Positions 8,600 through 16,927 of a stretch of DNA of 64,000 nt are shown in pieces. Both the position numbers and the translations under genes were made by a program. Source of the stretch: Clostridia bacterium (lineage in GTDB: Bacteria; Bacillota; Clostridia; Oscillospirales; CAG-272); the NCBI GenBank assembly GCA_017463865.1, contig JAFTOI010000035.1:1-64000 (forward strand), in the 5' to 3' direction. Position 1 is the stretch's first letter. Each line of letters starts with the position of its first letter. The notes under the pieces were generated by a model that saw only the letters and a program-made list of their open reading frames with translations, had not been told where the DNA came from and ran no database searches.

Positions 8600-9625
8600 A
8601 TGATTGCCTACATTGCCAAAGGCCAGCCCCAGTACAAGGCCAACCTCCACTGCCACAGTACCATCTCGGACGGCAAGCTGACGCCGGCTGAGCTGAAGGC
8701 CGCCTACAAGGCCGCCGGCTACTCGATCCTCTCGATCACCGACCACGAAGTGCCGTATGACCACAGCGCCATGACCGAGGACGATTTCCTGATGCTGACC
8801 GGCTACGAGGCCTACATCCGCACCTCCGCGACGGGAAAACACAGCCAGTTCAAGCCCGAGGTACACATCAATCTCTTCGCGCGCGATCCGCACAATGTCA
8901 GCTACGTCAACTTCAGCGATCCCTACTGCAAGTATGTCAAGGATCCCGAGGTGCGCGCGGCCTTCCGCAAGGTCGGTGCCGATCCCGAGCGGCCGCGCGA
9001 GTACACGGTCGCGTACATCAACGAGTTCATCCAGAACGCAAAGGACAATGGCTATCTTGTCGCGCACAACCACGCGACCTGGTCGCTGGAGTATGAGGAC
9101 ATGCTGCTGGGCTATGAGGGCTTCTTCAGCATGGAGATGAGCAACTACTCGAGCTGGGTGATGAACCGCATGGAGTACAACGGCGCGCTCTACGACAAGC
9201 TGCTGCGGCAGGGCAAGCGGCTCTTCGTCCACAGCGCCGATGACAACCACAACGGCGCGCCCTTCGGCGATCCGCGCTGTGACTCGTTCGGCGGCTATGC
9301 GATGGTTCTGGCCAAGGAGCTGACCTATCCGGCCGTCATTGAGGCGCTGGAGAAGGGCGACTTCTACTCGTCGATGGGGCCTGCCATTACCGAGCTGACC
9401 TTCGACGGCAGCCATGTTCACATCGAGACCGAGCCGACGCAGCAGATCATGATGTACGTCGGCGGCAAGAAGGTCTACTTCGAGACCGGTACCAAGGATG
9501 CGCCGGTATCGAGCGCCGATTTCGAGATCCCGGAGAAGGCGCCTTATGTGCGTTTCTCGATCTATGATTTTGACGGGCGCTTCGCTGACACGCGCGCGTT
9601 CTTCCGCGACGAGCTGGGAATCTGA
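8600..9625 (+). CDS. PHP domain phosphoesterase/hydrolase
   Basis: A 341-residue protein whose N-terminal half has the PHP metal-site motifs: NLHCHSTISDG (His17, His19, Asp24) and SITDHE (Asp48, His49, Glu50). Further His residues are in LVAHNHATW and HSADDNH. PHP proteins are metal-dependent phosphoesterases acting on sugar phosphates, nucleotides or histidinol phosphate. The C-terminal 70 residues look like a beta-sandwich. The start at 8600 is chosen because the metal motif begins 15 residues in and a GGGAG ribosome site precedes it. It is monocistronic and ends at a strong terminator. With the divergent carrier, dephosphorylation of an imported or produced sugar phosphate is plausible but inferred. 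Confidence 0.82.
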   Translation: MIAYIAKGQPQYKANLHCHSTISDGKLTPAELKAAYKAAGYSILSITDHEVPYDHSAMTEDDFLMLTGYEAYIRTSATGKHSQFKPEVHINLFARDPHNVSYVNFSDPYCKYVKDPEVRAAFRKVGADPERPREYTVAYINEFIQNAKDNGYLVAHNHATWSLEYEDMLLGYEGFFSMEMSNYSSWVMNRMEYNGALYDKLLRQGKRLFVHSADDNHNGAPFGDPRCDSFGGYAMVLAKELTYPAVIEALEKGDFYSSMGPAITELTFDGSHVHIETEPTQQIMMYVGGKKVYFETGTKDAPVSSADFEIPEKAPYVRFSIYDFDGRFADTRAFFRDELGI

Positions 9626-9637
9626 CGCAGAAAAGAT

Positions 9638-9670
9638 AACGCCGCGGCACAGTTGTGCCGCGGCGTTTTT
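9638..9670. terminator. Bidirectional terminator after PHP and lipoprotein genes
   Basis: The arms AACGCCGCGGCACA and TGTGCCGCGGCGTT (14 bp, loop gt) are followed by T residues. It separates the convergent PHP gene (ends 9625) and lipoprotein gene (ends 9678). Confidence 0.9.
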
Positions 9671-9677
9671 GCGTATG

Positions 9678-11186
9678 TTAATCGACCGTAGTCAGCTGCT
9701 CGACCAGATTCTCGAGGCGCTTGCCGGCGACCTTGATGACCGTCTTGGACATCGAAGCCCACGGCTTGTTGTCCCACATAGCATCCTGGATGTACTCGGT
9801 GCAGGTGTAGTTGGGCGCCGCGCCGAAGATGCGGCCCAGTTCAAAGTCAACGCCCTCACGGACGAGGTCATACATCTGTGCGGTGACGTCGTTCTCCGAG
9901 TATTTGACCTTCATGTTGGTCTCGAAGACGGCGGGGGTTGTCATGCGGTGGCCTGCGCTGCCCATGGCTTCGATCACAGCGCCGGCTGTGTCGGGCGTCT
10001 CGCAGTCGCGGGCGATGCCGTACAGCGTGAAGGGATTGCCCATGACGGTGACGTAGTTTTCCTGCTGCTCGTCATACTTCGGGACGGGGACGATGCCATA
10101 AGTGAACGTGACGTCACGCAGGTTCTTCTCGGCCGTGCGCGCGCGGTTGACGGTGAAGAGGCAGGTGCCGTTCTCGAAGGACTTGAGGTAGGTGCTGGAC
10201 GCGCCCTTGAGCACGTCATCGGTCTGCATCCACGAGCCGACCTTGGAAATGAGGTTGATCGCGCGCTCGCCGCCGTACTCGGGGTCAAGGGCGAGCACCT
10301 TGTCGGCGTCCTTGACGACCAGGTGCAGGTCGGCGCCGGTGTGGAAGGCCTCGTTGTGGTACTCAAGGGTGGTCAGGCCGTAGCGGTCCTCGGGGTCGGC
10401 CTTGCCATCGCCGTTGAGGTCCTGATAGAGGCCGGTGGTCATCTCGATCATCTTGTCGATGGTCCAGGTGCCCTTCAGGACGTACTCGGTCGGGTCGGTC
10501 ATCTGGTAGTCGACGATCATATCCTTGTTGTAGTAGATGCCGTACATCATGTGCAGCATGTTGGTCGAGATGTCACCCGAAACAAAGAAGAGCTTATCGC
10601 CGACCAGTGCCGTCTCCAGCATGCGCTGGGGCCACCAGGGCATCTCGAAGTCGAGGTAGTCGACATCGTTGAGGTTATAGCAATAGCCGTTCTGCGCCAC
10701 CAGACCCATGGTGCGGGAATACGCGGCATAGATGTCGTGGATCTTTTCGCCGGCGTTGTAGCTGTTCTGGACAGTCTGCACATAGATCTTGCCATTGCTG
10801 GAGTTGCCCTTGGATTTGTACCACTCGAACTTGACGCCAAGGCGATCCTGCACGGTCTCGTTGCGCTTGTAGATGGCGTCGTTGACGATGTCGCCGGTGA
10901 CCGATTCGACCTCAAACTCGGGGTGCTCGACGTCCTCCCAGTAGAGGATACCGACCGTCTCGCCGCCGAAGTTCAGGTCAGCGGGCAGGGTGTCGAGAAG
11001 GTAGCCCTCGGCGTCATGGGTAGGCGTGGTGGTCTCGGTGGGGAAAGCGGTGGTGTCGGCAGCATTGCCCTGGGCGGCGGTGGTGTCGGTGGATGCGCCG
11101 TCGCCGGTGCAGGCCGCGAGGGCGGGCAGCAGGGTCATGGCCGCAAGCATGGCGGCAAGAATACGGGTCAGGCGGAAGTGTTTCAT
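9678..11186 (-). CDS. Extracellular solute-binding lipoprotein (ABC type), orphan
   Basis: A 502-residue lipoprotein. The signal peptide ends in lipobox LAAC (Cys26), followed by a Thr/Ala-rich linker to about residue 57. The body shares EMPWWPQ (181-187), the VPKYDEQQENY region and the loop before RYG with the other two orphan binding proteins in the window. Here the loop is DLNGDGKADPED (256-267), an almost ideal EF-hand-like calcium site. It is the second gene of an operon behind the SGNH esterase (gap 28 bases). No permease or ATPase is present. It probably captures an oligosaccharide fragment that the esterase helps produce. The ligand is unknown. Confidence 0.85.
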   Translation of the reverse strand: MKHFRLTRILAAMLAAMTLLPALAACTGDGASTDTTAAQGNAADTTAFPTETTTPTHDAEGYLLDTLPADLNFGGETVGILYWEDVEHPEFEVESVTGDIVNDAIYKRNETVQDRLGVKFEWYKSKGNSSNGKIYVQTVQNSYNAGEKIHDIYAAYSRTMGLVAQNGYCYNLNDVDYLDFEMPWWPQRMLETALVGDKLFFVSGDISTNMLHMMYGIYYNKDMIVDYQMTDPTEYVLKGTWTIDKMIEMTTGLYQDLNGDGKADPEDRYGLTTLEYHNEAFHTGADLHLVVKDADKVLALDPEYGGERAINLISKVGSWMQTDDVLKGASSTYLKSFENGTCLFTVNRARTAEKNLRDVTFTYGIVPVPKYDEQQENYVTVMGNPFTLYGIARDCETPDTAGAVIEAMGSAGHRMTTPAVFETNMKVKYSENDVTAQMYDLVREGVDFELGRIFGAAPNYTCTEYIQDAMWDNKPWASMSKTVIKVAGKRLENLVEQLTTVD

Positions 11187-11214
11187 GGCTTTCTCCCTTC
11201 TGTTTCAGCAAAAT

Positions 11215-12207
11215 TTACTGCATGATCTTCTTCATCTCGGCCGTGAGATGTTCGGCGACAGTGCGATGGCCGTCGCGGTAGGGGTGCAGCGGCTCGGGGG
11301 AAATCCAGCCGTTGGAATTGATATAGTGGACGGTGCAGCCGTTCTTTGCGTTGTAAGCGGCAATCATCTCGCCGAGCTCCCGGTGGAAGGCACCGCAGAA
11401 GGCCGACAGAGCGATGATCGTCGCCTGCGGCTGGTGGGCGCGGATGATGTCGAGCAGCTCGGCGTACTTCTCGAGGTAGACCTCGGCCGGCTTGCTGCGG
11501 TCGTTCGCGCCGTGGTTGACCACGACATAGTCGACCTTGCCGCCGTGGGTGATGGGCGAGCCATCAAAATTCTGCGAATAGGCGATGCCGGCGGCGGGAA
11601 CGCGGCCCTGGCCTGCACGGGTGGCGCCGACCGCGCCGTAACCCATGATGATGGGGCGAAGGTTGAGCGCCTCGGCGGTCAGCCAGGCATAGGTGGCGCA
11701 GGCGTCGTCCTGATAGACACGCAGGTGCTGGTCGATGTAGGTGTTGACATCACCCGGTGCGGGGTAGTCCATGTCGATCAGCACACCCTCGGTGATGGAA
11801 TCGCCGACATATTCGATGATGGGACGCTCGTCGGCCGGCAGGGCAGCGGGCTTATCGGTCTGGACGCCGACGAAGGAGACCTTGCCGGTGAGGGGCGCGT
11901 ACCAGCGGCGGTCCTGCTCAGTGCCGCCCTTGTAGATGATGCGGCAGATGTGATAGCCGTCGGTGGGAGCGATGACGCGGAGGTAGCTGTCGATGGGCGC
12001 CTCGATGCGGGCGCCGCCGTCGAGCTCGATCCAGAGGTGGAGGCGGGGCTCCGCATTGGCAAAGGTATCAAAGCGGGCAACAGCCATTCTGCCCTCGAAG
12101 GCAAATTCGATATATGCGCCGGTGGTGGTGGAAACGGCGGCGTGGGGATCGCGCACGTCCCAGCGGCCGGTGAGGCGTATGCTTTCATGTGTATAGGGAA
12201 TATGCAT
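11215..12207 (-). CDS. SGNH/GDSL esterase, carbohydrate esterase family 2-like
   Basis: A 330-residue protein of two parts. An N-terminal beta-sandwich (residues 1-120) is followed by an SGNH hydrolase domain with block I GDSITEG (Ser137), a Gly-rich MGYGAVG (block II region), NHGANDRS (block III, Asn235) and a C-terminal HPYRDGH (His314). This layout matches CE2-type acetyl esterases, which remove acetyl groups from plant polysaccharides or oligosaccharides. No signal peptide is seen, which suggests action on imported oligosaccharides. It heads an operon with the binding lipoprotein. GDSL lipase-like activity on other esters cannot be excluded. Confidence 0.83.
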   Translation of the reverse strand: MHIPYTHESIRLTGRWDVRDPHAAVSTTTGAYIEFAFEGRMAVARFDTFANAEPRLHLWIELDGGARIEAPIDSYLRVIAPTDGYHICRIIYKGGTEQDRRWYAPLTGKVSFVGVQTDKPAALPADERPIIEYVGDSITEGVLIDMDYPAPGDVNTYIDQHLRVYQDDACATYAWLTAEALNLRPIIMGYGAVGATRAGQGRVPAAGIAYSQNFDGSPITHGGKVDYVVVNHGANDRSKPAEVYLEKYAELLDIIRAHQPQATIIALSAFCGAFHRELGEMIAAYNAKNGCTVHYINSNGWISPEPLHPYRDGHRTVAEHLTAEMKKIMQ

Positions 12208-12238
12208 GGGTTTGCTCCTTTCGGTGGTGTATGGGTCA

Positions 12239-12267
12239 ATGATAGCACATTTTCAGGAGTGCGTCAA
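12239..12267 (-). promoter_or_regulatory. Promoter of esterase-lipoprotein operon
   Basis: On the minus strand there are TTGACG (12267-12262), a 17-base spacer and TATCAT (12244-12239), 31 bases ahead of the start codon. Confidence 0.7.
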
Positions 12268-12307
12268 GGGGATGCCGCCATTTTTTGCGGAGATCGGCAA
12301 ATTTTGT

Positions 12308-12336
12308 TTGACAGGGTTTTTCGGTTATGCTATACT
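12308..12336 (+). promoter_or_regulatory. Promoter of ygjV-like gene
   Basis: TTGACA (12308-12313), a 17-base spacer and TATACT (12331-12336) lie 30 bases before the ATG at 12367. Confidence 0.85.
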
Positions 12337-12366
12337 GGTACCAACAAAATCTGACAGGAGGAAGTT

Positions 12367-12948
12367 ATGACCGCCTTCAACCTCATCACCCAGATCATCG
12401 GCATCGCCGCGATGCTCTTCAATGTTCTTTCCTTCCAGCAGAAGGAACAGCGCAGGCTCATTTTCATGCAGCTCTTCGGCTCACTCCTGTTTGCCGTGCA
12501 GTTTCTGATGCTCAGCATTGCGGCGGGCGAGTTCATGATGGGCTGTGCCCTCAACATCTGCGGCATCGTGCGCGGGTATGTCTACTCGCACAAAGAACAG
12601 TGCCGCGCCGAGCACCCCGCGTGGCTGATCGGCTTCATCGCCGCCTATCTCACCTCGTATGTGCTGACCTTCACCGTCTTCGGCACCACGCCGACCGCCG
12701 CCAACTTCATCATCGAGTTCCTGCCCGTCATCGCCATGACGGCCACGACCATCAGCTTCAGCATGAAGGAGGCACGCCATGTCCGCCTGCTGGGCTTCAT
12801 CAATTCGCCCGCGTGGCTCTGCTACAACCTGCTTCGCGCCTCGATCGGCGGGGCGCTGGGCGAGATCTTCGGCCTCGGCTCGGTCATCATCGGCATCATC
12901 CGCATGGACATCAAAAAGGAGAAAAACCATCACCAAACAAACGCTTAA
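12367..12948 (+). CDS. YgjV family inner membrane protein
   Basis: A 193-residue protein with about six hydrophobic segments. It begins with the family-typical stretch QIIGIAAMLFNVLSFQQK and has later repeats such as FINSPAWLCYNLLRASIGGALGEIF, which match the YgjV membrane family (Imp-YgjV). Its function is unknown, although the repeat pattern resembles small PQ-loop/SWEET-like transporters. A GAGG-type ribosome site precedes the ATG. It is full length for the family. Its last 20 bases overlap a relic of a glycoside hydrolase in another frame, which suggests that a deletion placed the remnant here. Confidence 0.8.
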   Translation: MTAFNLITQIIGIAAMLFNVLSFQQKEQRRLIFMQLFGSLLFAVQFLMLSIAAGEFMMGCALNICGIVRGYVYSHKEQCRAEHPAWLIGFIAAYLTSYVLTFTVFGTTPTAANFIIEFLPVIAMTATTISFSMKEARHVRLLGFINSPAWLCYNLLRASIGGALGEIFGLGSVIIGIIRMDIKKEKNHHQTNA

Positions 12949-13150
12949 CGGTCTCTGGCAGTACCGCATCGGGGGCGGTGCGTGGGAGACGGTCACCGTC
13001 CCCTTCTCCCGTCTGCCGGTGGGGCGCTCGACCTGCCGCCGGGAGTTTGCCTCCACCGCCGCCCCGGGCAAGCGGGTCGATGTCCGCTCGATCACCGTCA
13101 CCTCGGCGAATCGTCGCTATACTCTGCTCATTTACGGTATGCTGGCCTGA
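12929..13150 (+). pseudogene. Remnant of glycoside hydrolase family 2 N-terminus
   Basis: An open stretch of about 73 residues reading TLNGLWQYRIGGG, then WETVTVPFSRLPVGRSTCRREF. It resembles the start of a GH2 beta-galactosidase or beta-glucuronidase sugar-binding domain. An AAGGAG ribosome site sits 8 bases upstream, but the expected start position reads ATC instead of ATG. After about 50 residues the reading no longer resembles GH2, and it stops at 13148-13150. The rest of such an enzyme (normally 600 or more residues) is absent. This is best read as a decayed gene truncated by deletion. A chance frame is possible. Confidence 0.5.
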
Positions 13151-13166
13151 TTTCCAAACAAACCCA

Positions 13167-13195
13167 TTGCATCCCCTGCCGGAATGTGATATAAT
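13167..13195 (+). promoter_or_regulatory. Promoter of MATE gene
   Basis: TTGCAT (13167-13172), a 17-base spacer and TATAAT (13190-13195) lie 36 bases before the ATG at 13232. Confidence 0.75.
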
Positions 13196-13231
13196 AATAT
13201 GTAGAATTTTGACATAACGAAGGGAGCTCCC

Positions 13232-14608
13232 ATGAAACCGACCCTCCGCGACTACCTCGGCACCAAGGATCTCTACATCCGCATGGCGCAGATCGCCATT
13301 CCCATCTCGCTCCAGCAGCTCATCACCGTCGGCATCAACCTCATGGACACCATTATGCTCAGCTCCATGGGCGACGCACAGCTCTCCGCCTCCTCCCTCG
13401 CCGGACAGTTCATCACCCTCTTCCAAATCTGCTGTATGGGCATCGGCATGGGTGCGAATGTCCTCACCTCCCGCTTCTGGGGCATGAAGGACATCCCCTC
13501 CCTCAAAAAGGCCGTTACCATTATGCTCCGCTTCCTCTTCGTCTTCGCCACTGCTTTCACCGTTGTCACCATCGCCGCGCCCGAATGGATCATGACCATC
13601 TACGCACCCGATGACCCCACCACCATCGCCTACGGCGCGACCTACCTCCGCTGGATGATCCCCACCTACTACTGCATGGGCCTCTCGCTCACCTGCACCA
13701 TCGTCCTGCGAAGCGTCGGACAGGTCAAGATCCCCCTCGTCTGCTCGATCGGCGCCTTCTTTGTCAACGTATTCTTCAACTGGGTCTTCATCTTCGGCAA
13801 CCTCGGCGCCCCCCGGATGGAGATCGCCGGCGCGGCCCTCGGTACCCTCATTGCCCGCGTTTTCGAGCTTGTCTTCATCTGCGGCTACTTCTTTTTCCTC
13901 GACCGGCGCATCGCTTACCGCCTCCGCGATATCACCATGCAGTGCCGCAATCTCGTCCGCGAGTACTTCCGCGTCAGCATCCCAGTGCTGATCAGTGACT
14001 CGCTGCTGGCGCTGGGCAACAATGCCGTCGCCATGATCATGGGCCGCATCGGCCCCGCCTTCGTGGCCGCCAACTCGGTCACCACCGTCGTCCAGCAGCT
14101 CAGCTCGGTGCTGACGCAGGGCATCTCCAACGCCAGCGGCATCATCACCGGCCACACCATGGGCGAGGGCGACTACAAAAAGGCCCAGCGGCAGGGCTAT
14201 ACCTTCCTCATCATCGGCTTCCTGATCGGCGTCTTCGCGGCGCTGGTCATCCTCGTCCTCCGCGCCCCCATCGTCAATTACTACGAGGTCTCGCCCGAGG
14301 CCAAGGCCATCGCCTTCGAACTGATGGATGCCATCATCGTCATCGTCATCTTCCAGGCCATGAACTCGATCCTCACCAAGGGCGTGCTCCGCGCCGGCGG
14401 CGACACCAAGTTCCTGATGATCGGCGACATCCTCTTCCTCTGGGTCGCCTCGATCCCGCTGGGCTACCTCGCAGGACTGGTCTTCCACTGGTCGTCCTTC
14501 TGGATCTACACCATGCTTAAGATCGACCAGATCATCAAATGCGTCTGGTGCTACTTCCGCCTCCGCAGCGGCAAGTGGCTCAAAAAGATCAACCGCGCCG
14601 GGGAATGA
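13232..14608 (+). CDS. MATE family efflux transporter
   Basis: A 458-residue membrane protein with about 12 transmembrane segments in two similar halves, the usual MATE length. Typical elements are IAIPISLQQLITVGINLMDTIMLSSMGD near the N-terminus and the mirrored second half starting VSIPVLISDSLLALGNNAVAMIMG. MATE proteins export drugs, toxins or metabolites using a Na+ or H+ gradient. A GGGAGC ribosome site precedes the ATG. It has its own promoter and a terminator hairpin downstream, so it is monocistronic. The substrate cannot be inferred. Confidence 0.9.
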   Translation: MKPTLRDYLGTKDLYIRMAQIAIPISLQQLITVGINLMDTIMLSSMGDAQLSASSLAGQFITLFQICCMGIGMGANVLTSRFWGMKDIPSLKKAVTIMLRFLFVFATAFTVVTIAAPEWIMTIYAPDDPTTIAYGATYLRWMIPTYYCMGLSLTCTIVLRSVGQVKIPLVCSIGAFFVNVFFNWVFIFGNLGAPRMEIAGAALGTLIARVFELVFICGYFFFLDRRIAYRLRDITMQCRNLVREYFRVSIPVLISDSLLALGNNAVAMIMGRIGPAFVAANSVTTVVQQLSSVLTQGISNASGIITGHTMGEGDYKKAQRQGYTFLIIGFLIGVFAALVILVLRAPIVNYYEVSPEAKAIAFELMDAIIVIVIFQAMNSILTKGVLRAGGDTKFLMIGDILFLWVASIPLGYLAGLVFHWSSFWIYTMLKIDQIIKCVWCYFRLRSGKWLKKINRAGE

Positions 14609-14619
14609 CTGCGCAGGCC

Positions 14620-14648
14620 AAAAAGTCCGACAAAAGCCGGATTTTTTT
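14620..14648 (+). terminator. Terminator of MATE gene
   Basis: AAAAAGTCCGAC and GCCGGATTTTTTT form an imperfect hairpin (one mismatch, one GU pair) with a run of seven T. Confidence 0.7.
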
Positions 14649-15018
14649 CCCCTACTGCGTAACAGAGGGCATAAAAAAAGCAGCGTCCCTATGTCCCCGG
14701 TGGGGGATTAAGAAACGCCGCCTTTGCGGTTTCGTATTTAATTTTTTATCCATGCGCTGTCAATGCTGCTGTGCCTGTGATATAATATCGCCGTATTCGC
14801 ATTTGGGTTTCGTACTCACAAGGATTACAAGGGCATATCAAAGTTCTTTCCGCAAAAGTAGTAAATTGGTAGTAAATTGACTTTGAAATCCTGCGAATAT
14901 GCCGATAAATCAAGGGTTTTTCGGGATAATCAATTTATTTGGATATAAAAAAGCAAATGCTGCTGCCCTATGGGGGCGGTGTGATGCCGCGCTGACACAA
15001 GAAAATTTTTCCCGCCTC
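14649..15018. other. AT-rich intergenic stretch with tandem 11-bp repeat
   Basis: There is no gene in these 370 bases. Base composition is clearly lower in GC than in the flanking genes. At 14858-14879 the 11-mer GTAGTAAATTG occurs twice in tandem. It sits inside a nested inverted repeat: GGCATAT at 14832-14838 with ATATGCC at 14897-14903, and TCAAAGT at 14838-14844 with ACTTTGA at 14880-14886. This could be an old integration scar near smpB-ssrA or a structured regulatory element. Confidence 0.45.
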
Positions 15019-15047
15019 TTGCATTTCCGCCGCAGATATGGTATACT
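15019..15047 (+). promoter_or_regulatory. Promoter of smpB
   Basis: TTGCAT (15019-15024), a 17-base spacer and TATACT (15042-15047) lie 34 bases before the ATG at 15081. Confidence 0.8.
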
Positions 15048-15080
15048 ATATACCTACCGACCCGCAAAGGAGGTGCGCCC

Positions 15081-15557
15081 ATGGCCGCGAACGAGAAAAA
15101 GGGCAGCAAGATCATCGCCCAGAACAAAAAAGCCTTCCACGATTATTTCGTGGACGAAAAGTACGAGGCCGGCATCGCCCTCTTCGGTACCGAGGTCAAA
15201 AGCCTCCGCGCCGGTGCCGTCAACCTCAAGGATTCCTACTGCCACATCGAGGGCGGCGAAATCTTTGCGGTCGGTATGCACATCAGCCCCTACGAACAGG
15301 GCAACATCTTCAACCGTGACCCCCTGCGCGAGAAAAAGCTGCTGATGCACAAACGTGAGATCATGAAGCTGCAGGGACTCATTTCCCGCGACGGCTACAC
15401 CCTGATCCCCCTCTCGCTCTACTTCTCGGGCTCCCACGTCAAAGTTGAGATCGGCCTTTGCCGCGGTAAGAAGCTCTACGATAAACGCGACGCCGCCGCA
15501 AGGAAACAGGCTGACCGCGATATCGAGCGATTCTCGAAGTCTCGCGACCGCGATTGA
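15081..15557 (+). CDS. smpB: SsrA-binding protein SmpB
   Basis: A 158-residue small basic protein that binds tmRNA and delivers it to stalled ribosomes for trans-translation. The diagnostic sequence is clear: [31 protein letters not shown] near the N-terminus, then [15 protein letters not shown], and the basic tail [22 protein letters not shown], which reaches into the decoding centre. AGGAGG precedes the ATG at a good distance. The tmRNA gene it serves lies 600 bases downstream, with a nitroreductase gene between, an arrangement common in Firmicutes. The length is normal. Confidence 0.97.
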   Translation: MAANEKKGSKIIAQNKKAFHDYFVDEKYEAGIALFGTEVKSLRAGAVNLKDSYCHIEGGEIFAVGMHISPYEQGNIFNRDPLREKKLLMHKREIMKLQGLISRDGYTLIPLSLYFSGSHVKVEIGLCRGKKLYDKRDAAARKQADRDIERFSKSRDRD

Positions 15558-15568
15558 AGGAGGATACC

Positions 15569-16099
15569 ATGCAATTCAACGAACTCCTTGACCACCGCCG
15601 CAGCACCCGCGCCTATACCGGTGAGCCGGTCACGCGCGAAGAGCTCGATGCAATGCTCGCCGCCGGTGTCCGCGCGCCCAATGCCTGCAATGCGCAGTGC
15701 TGGCACTTCTTCTGCACCATCGACCGCAGTGTCATTGTCCGCCTGGTTCCGGAGGTTTACAACCGCGGCGAATGGCTGCGCGACATCGGCTGTGCGATTC
15801 TCATCTGCACCAATCCTGATGAGCTCGAGCCCCGTTTCGGCAGTATCGTCCGCGAGCGCTTCTCGGTGCAGGACACCGCCGCAGCCGCAACGCAGATCCT
15901 GCAGTGCGCCACAACCCTCGGCCTTGCCGGCTGCTGGATGGGCGCATTCGATCATGAGAAGGCTTGCGAATTTTTTGGTGTTCCGGCCCAGATGGAGCCG
16001 GTCATTCTCCTTGGCATCGGCCACGCCGCAGCCGAGCCGCCCGCTCGTCCGCGCAAGCCGCTGGACGAGGTTGTCACCCTCATCGGCGACTGCACTTGA
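15569..16099 (+). CDS. Nitroreductase family protein
   Basis: A 176-residue FMN-dependent oxidoreductase-like protein. The N-terminus (FNELLDHRRSTRAYTGEPVTREELDAML) carries the Arg-Arg-Ser FMN-phosphate-binding element of the family, followed by GVRAPNACNAQCWHF. The C-terminal part has CWMGAF and PVILLGIGHA. Such enzymes reduce nitroaromatics, quinones or flavins with NAD(P)H. The start at 15569 is chosen for the AAGGAGG site. It begins 12 bases after the smpB stop and is likely co-transcribed with it. It is at the short end for the family. The true substrate is unknown. Confidence 0.88.
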   Translation: MQFNELLDHRRSTRAYTGEPVTREELDAMLAAGVRAPNACNAQCWHFFCTIDRSVIVRLVPEVYNRGEWLRDIGCAILICTNPDELEPRFGSIVRERFSVQDTAAAATQILQCATTLGLAGCWMGAFDHEKACEFFGVPAQMEPVILLGIGHAAAEPPARPRKPLDEVVTLIGDCT

Positions 16100-16149
16100 G
16101 CCACCCAAACAAAACACCCACGGCGGTGCTTCCCCGCACCGCCAGATAT

Positions 16150-16520
16150 GGGGCCGCAATGGTTTCGACGGGGATTTTGCCATACAGTAAGCGGATAGCG
16201 CTGGGGTAAACGCTTAAAACTGTCCCACCTTAAACAATAAACGACAACGAAAACGTTGCTCTGGCAGCCTAACGGCTGCTGACGCTGCCACTGTGCAGCC
16301 CGTCCGCCGCAGGAGTATCGCGGCCTGCGCTCGGGCGTCAATTCAGCGATGACCGTGCATCCCCCGTTCGCTATTGAAGGGATCACGCAAAAAATAGCTA
16401 CCCGAACCGAAGCCTGTCCACCGGCGCCGGAGCTGGGGAAATTCAAATGATGGACTGCATCCGGAGAAAGCTGTATGAAGAGATTTTCGGACAGGGGTTC
16501 GATTCCCCTCGGCTCCACCA
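16150..16520 (+). ncRNA. ssrA: Transfer-messenger RNA (tmRNA), one-piece
   Basis: The 5' end GGGGCCG (16150-16156) pairs with CGGCTCC (16510-16516, one GU pair) to form the acceptor stem, and the encoded CCA ends the molecule at 16520. The T-arm GGTTCGATTCC is intact. Internally a short frame ends AAC GAC AAC GAA AAC GTT GCT CTG GCA GCC TAA (stop 16270-16272), giving a degradation tag ending ...ENVALAA, typical of Clostridia. No GCN resume codon is seen directly before it. Alignment to the usual AATAAAC context places the resume codon at GAC (16243). A strong terminator follows at 16547. Confidence 0.95.
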
Positions 16521-16546
16521 ATGCCGTTCACGGCAAAAGTAAAATT

Positions 16547-16598
16547 AAACAGAGACGCCGCATGGCCAAGATTGACTGGCTATGCGGCGTCTCTGTTT
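16547..16598 (+). terminator. Terminator of ssrA
   Basis: The arms AAACAGAGACGCCGCAT and ATGCGGCGTCTCTGTTT (17 bp) enclose a loop with a further GGCCAA/GGC pairing. It is a long and very stable hairpin 27 bases after the tmRNA end. Confidence 0.85.
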
Positions 16599-16840
16599 GT
16601 TGTGAGCACAATCGGGTTGCGAGAATGAAACAGGTTGATTTGGGCAATTATGAGCTGAACGAATCGGGATTAAATTTGAACGTAAAGATGGCAGCAGCGG
16701 TGGTGTGCGCAAAAATGAAGGTGCGGGAGTGGTTAGGGCATGTTGAACCTACGAAAAACAATATGTTATGAACATATATCTCTAAATATCAAAAATAGGA
16801 GATATTTATCTAAAAAAAACAAATATTTCTCAAAAAAGCA
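16599..16840. other. Intergenic AT-rich stretch downstream of ssrA
   Basis: This stretch separates ssrA from the DUF6514-like gene. It holds one short frame (16625-16771, listed separately) and an AT-rich region with the dyad AGATATTTATCT near 16800, which may serve as an UP element for the consensus promoter at 16841. Confidence 0.4.
16625..16771 (+). pseudogene. Short frame, possible integrase C-terminal relic
   Basis: An ATG-started 48-residue frame ending AKMKVREWLGHVEPTKNNML. The segment V-x-E-W-L-G-H resembles the conserved LGH box of tyrosine recombinases, and its position just beyond the 3' end of ssrA is a classic integration site. No ribosome site is evident, and the rest of a recombinase (Arg, His-x-x-Arg, Tyr boxes) is missing. 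It could be coincidence, so confidence is low. Confidence 0.25.
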
Positions 16841-16869
16841 TTGACAAATTATGGAAAACATGATATAAT
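16841..16869 (+). promoter_or_regulatory. Perfect consensus promoter
   Basis: TTGACA (16841-16846), a 17-base spacer and TATAAT (16864-16869), with an AT-rich upstream region. It drives the small gene at 16928. Confidence 0.9.
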
Positions 16870-16927
16870 CCATATAGTAACAAATCTAAGAATTTCTAAC
16901 ATCAATTTGCGCAAAAAGGAGAATATC

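Noticed and set aside
12911..14488. Open frame of about 525 codons on the minus strand
   Set aside because: Antisense to the MATE gene and acid-rich without motif. It reflects high GC at third codon positions of the true gene.
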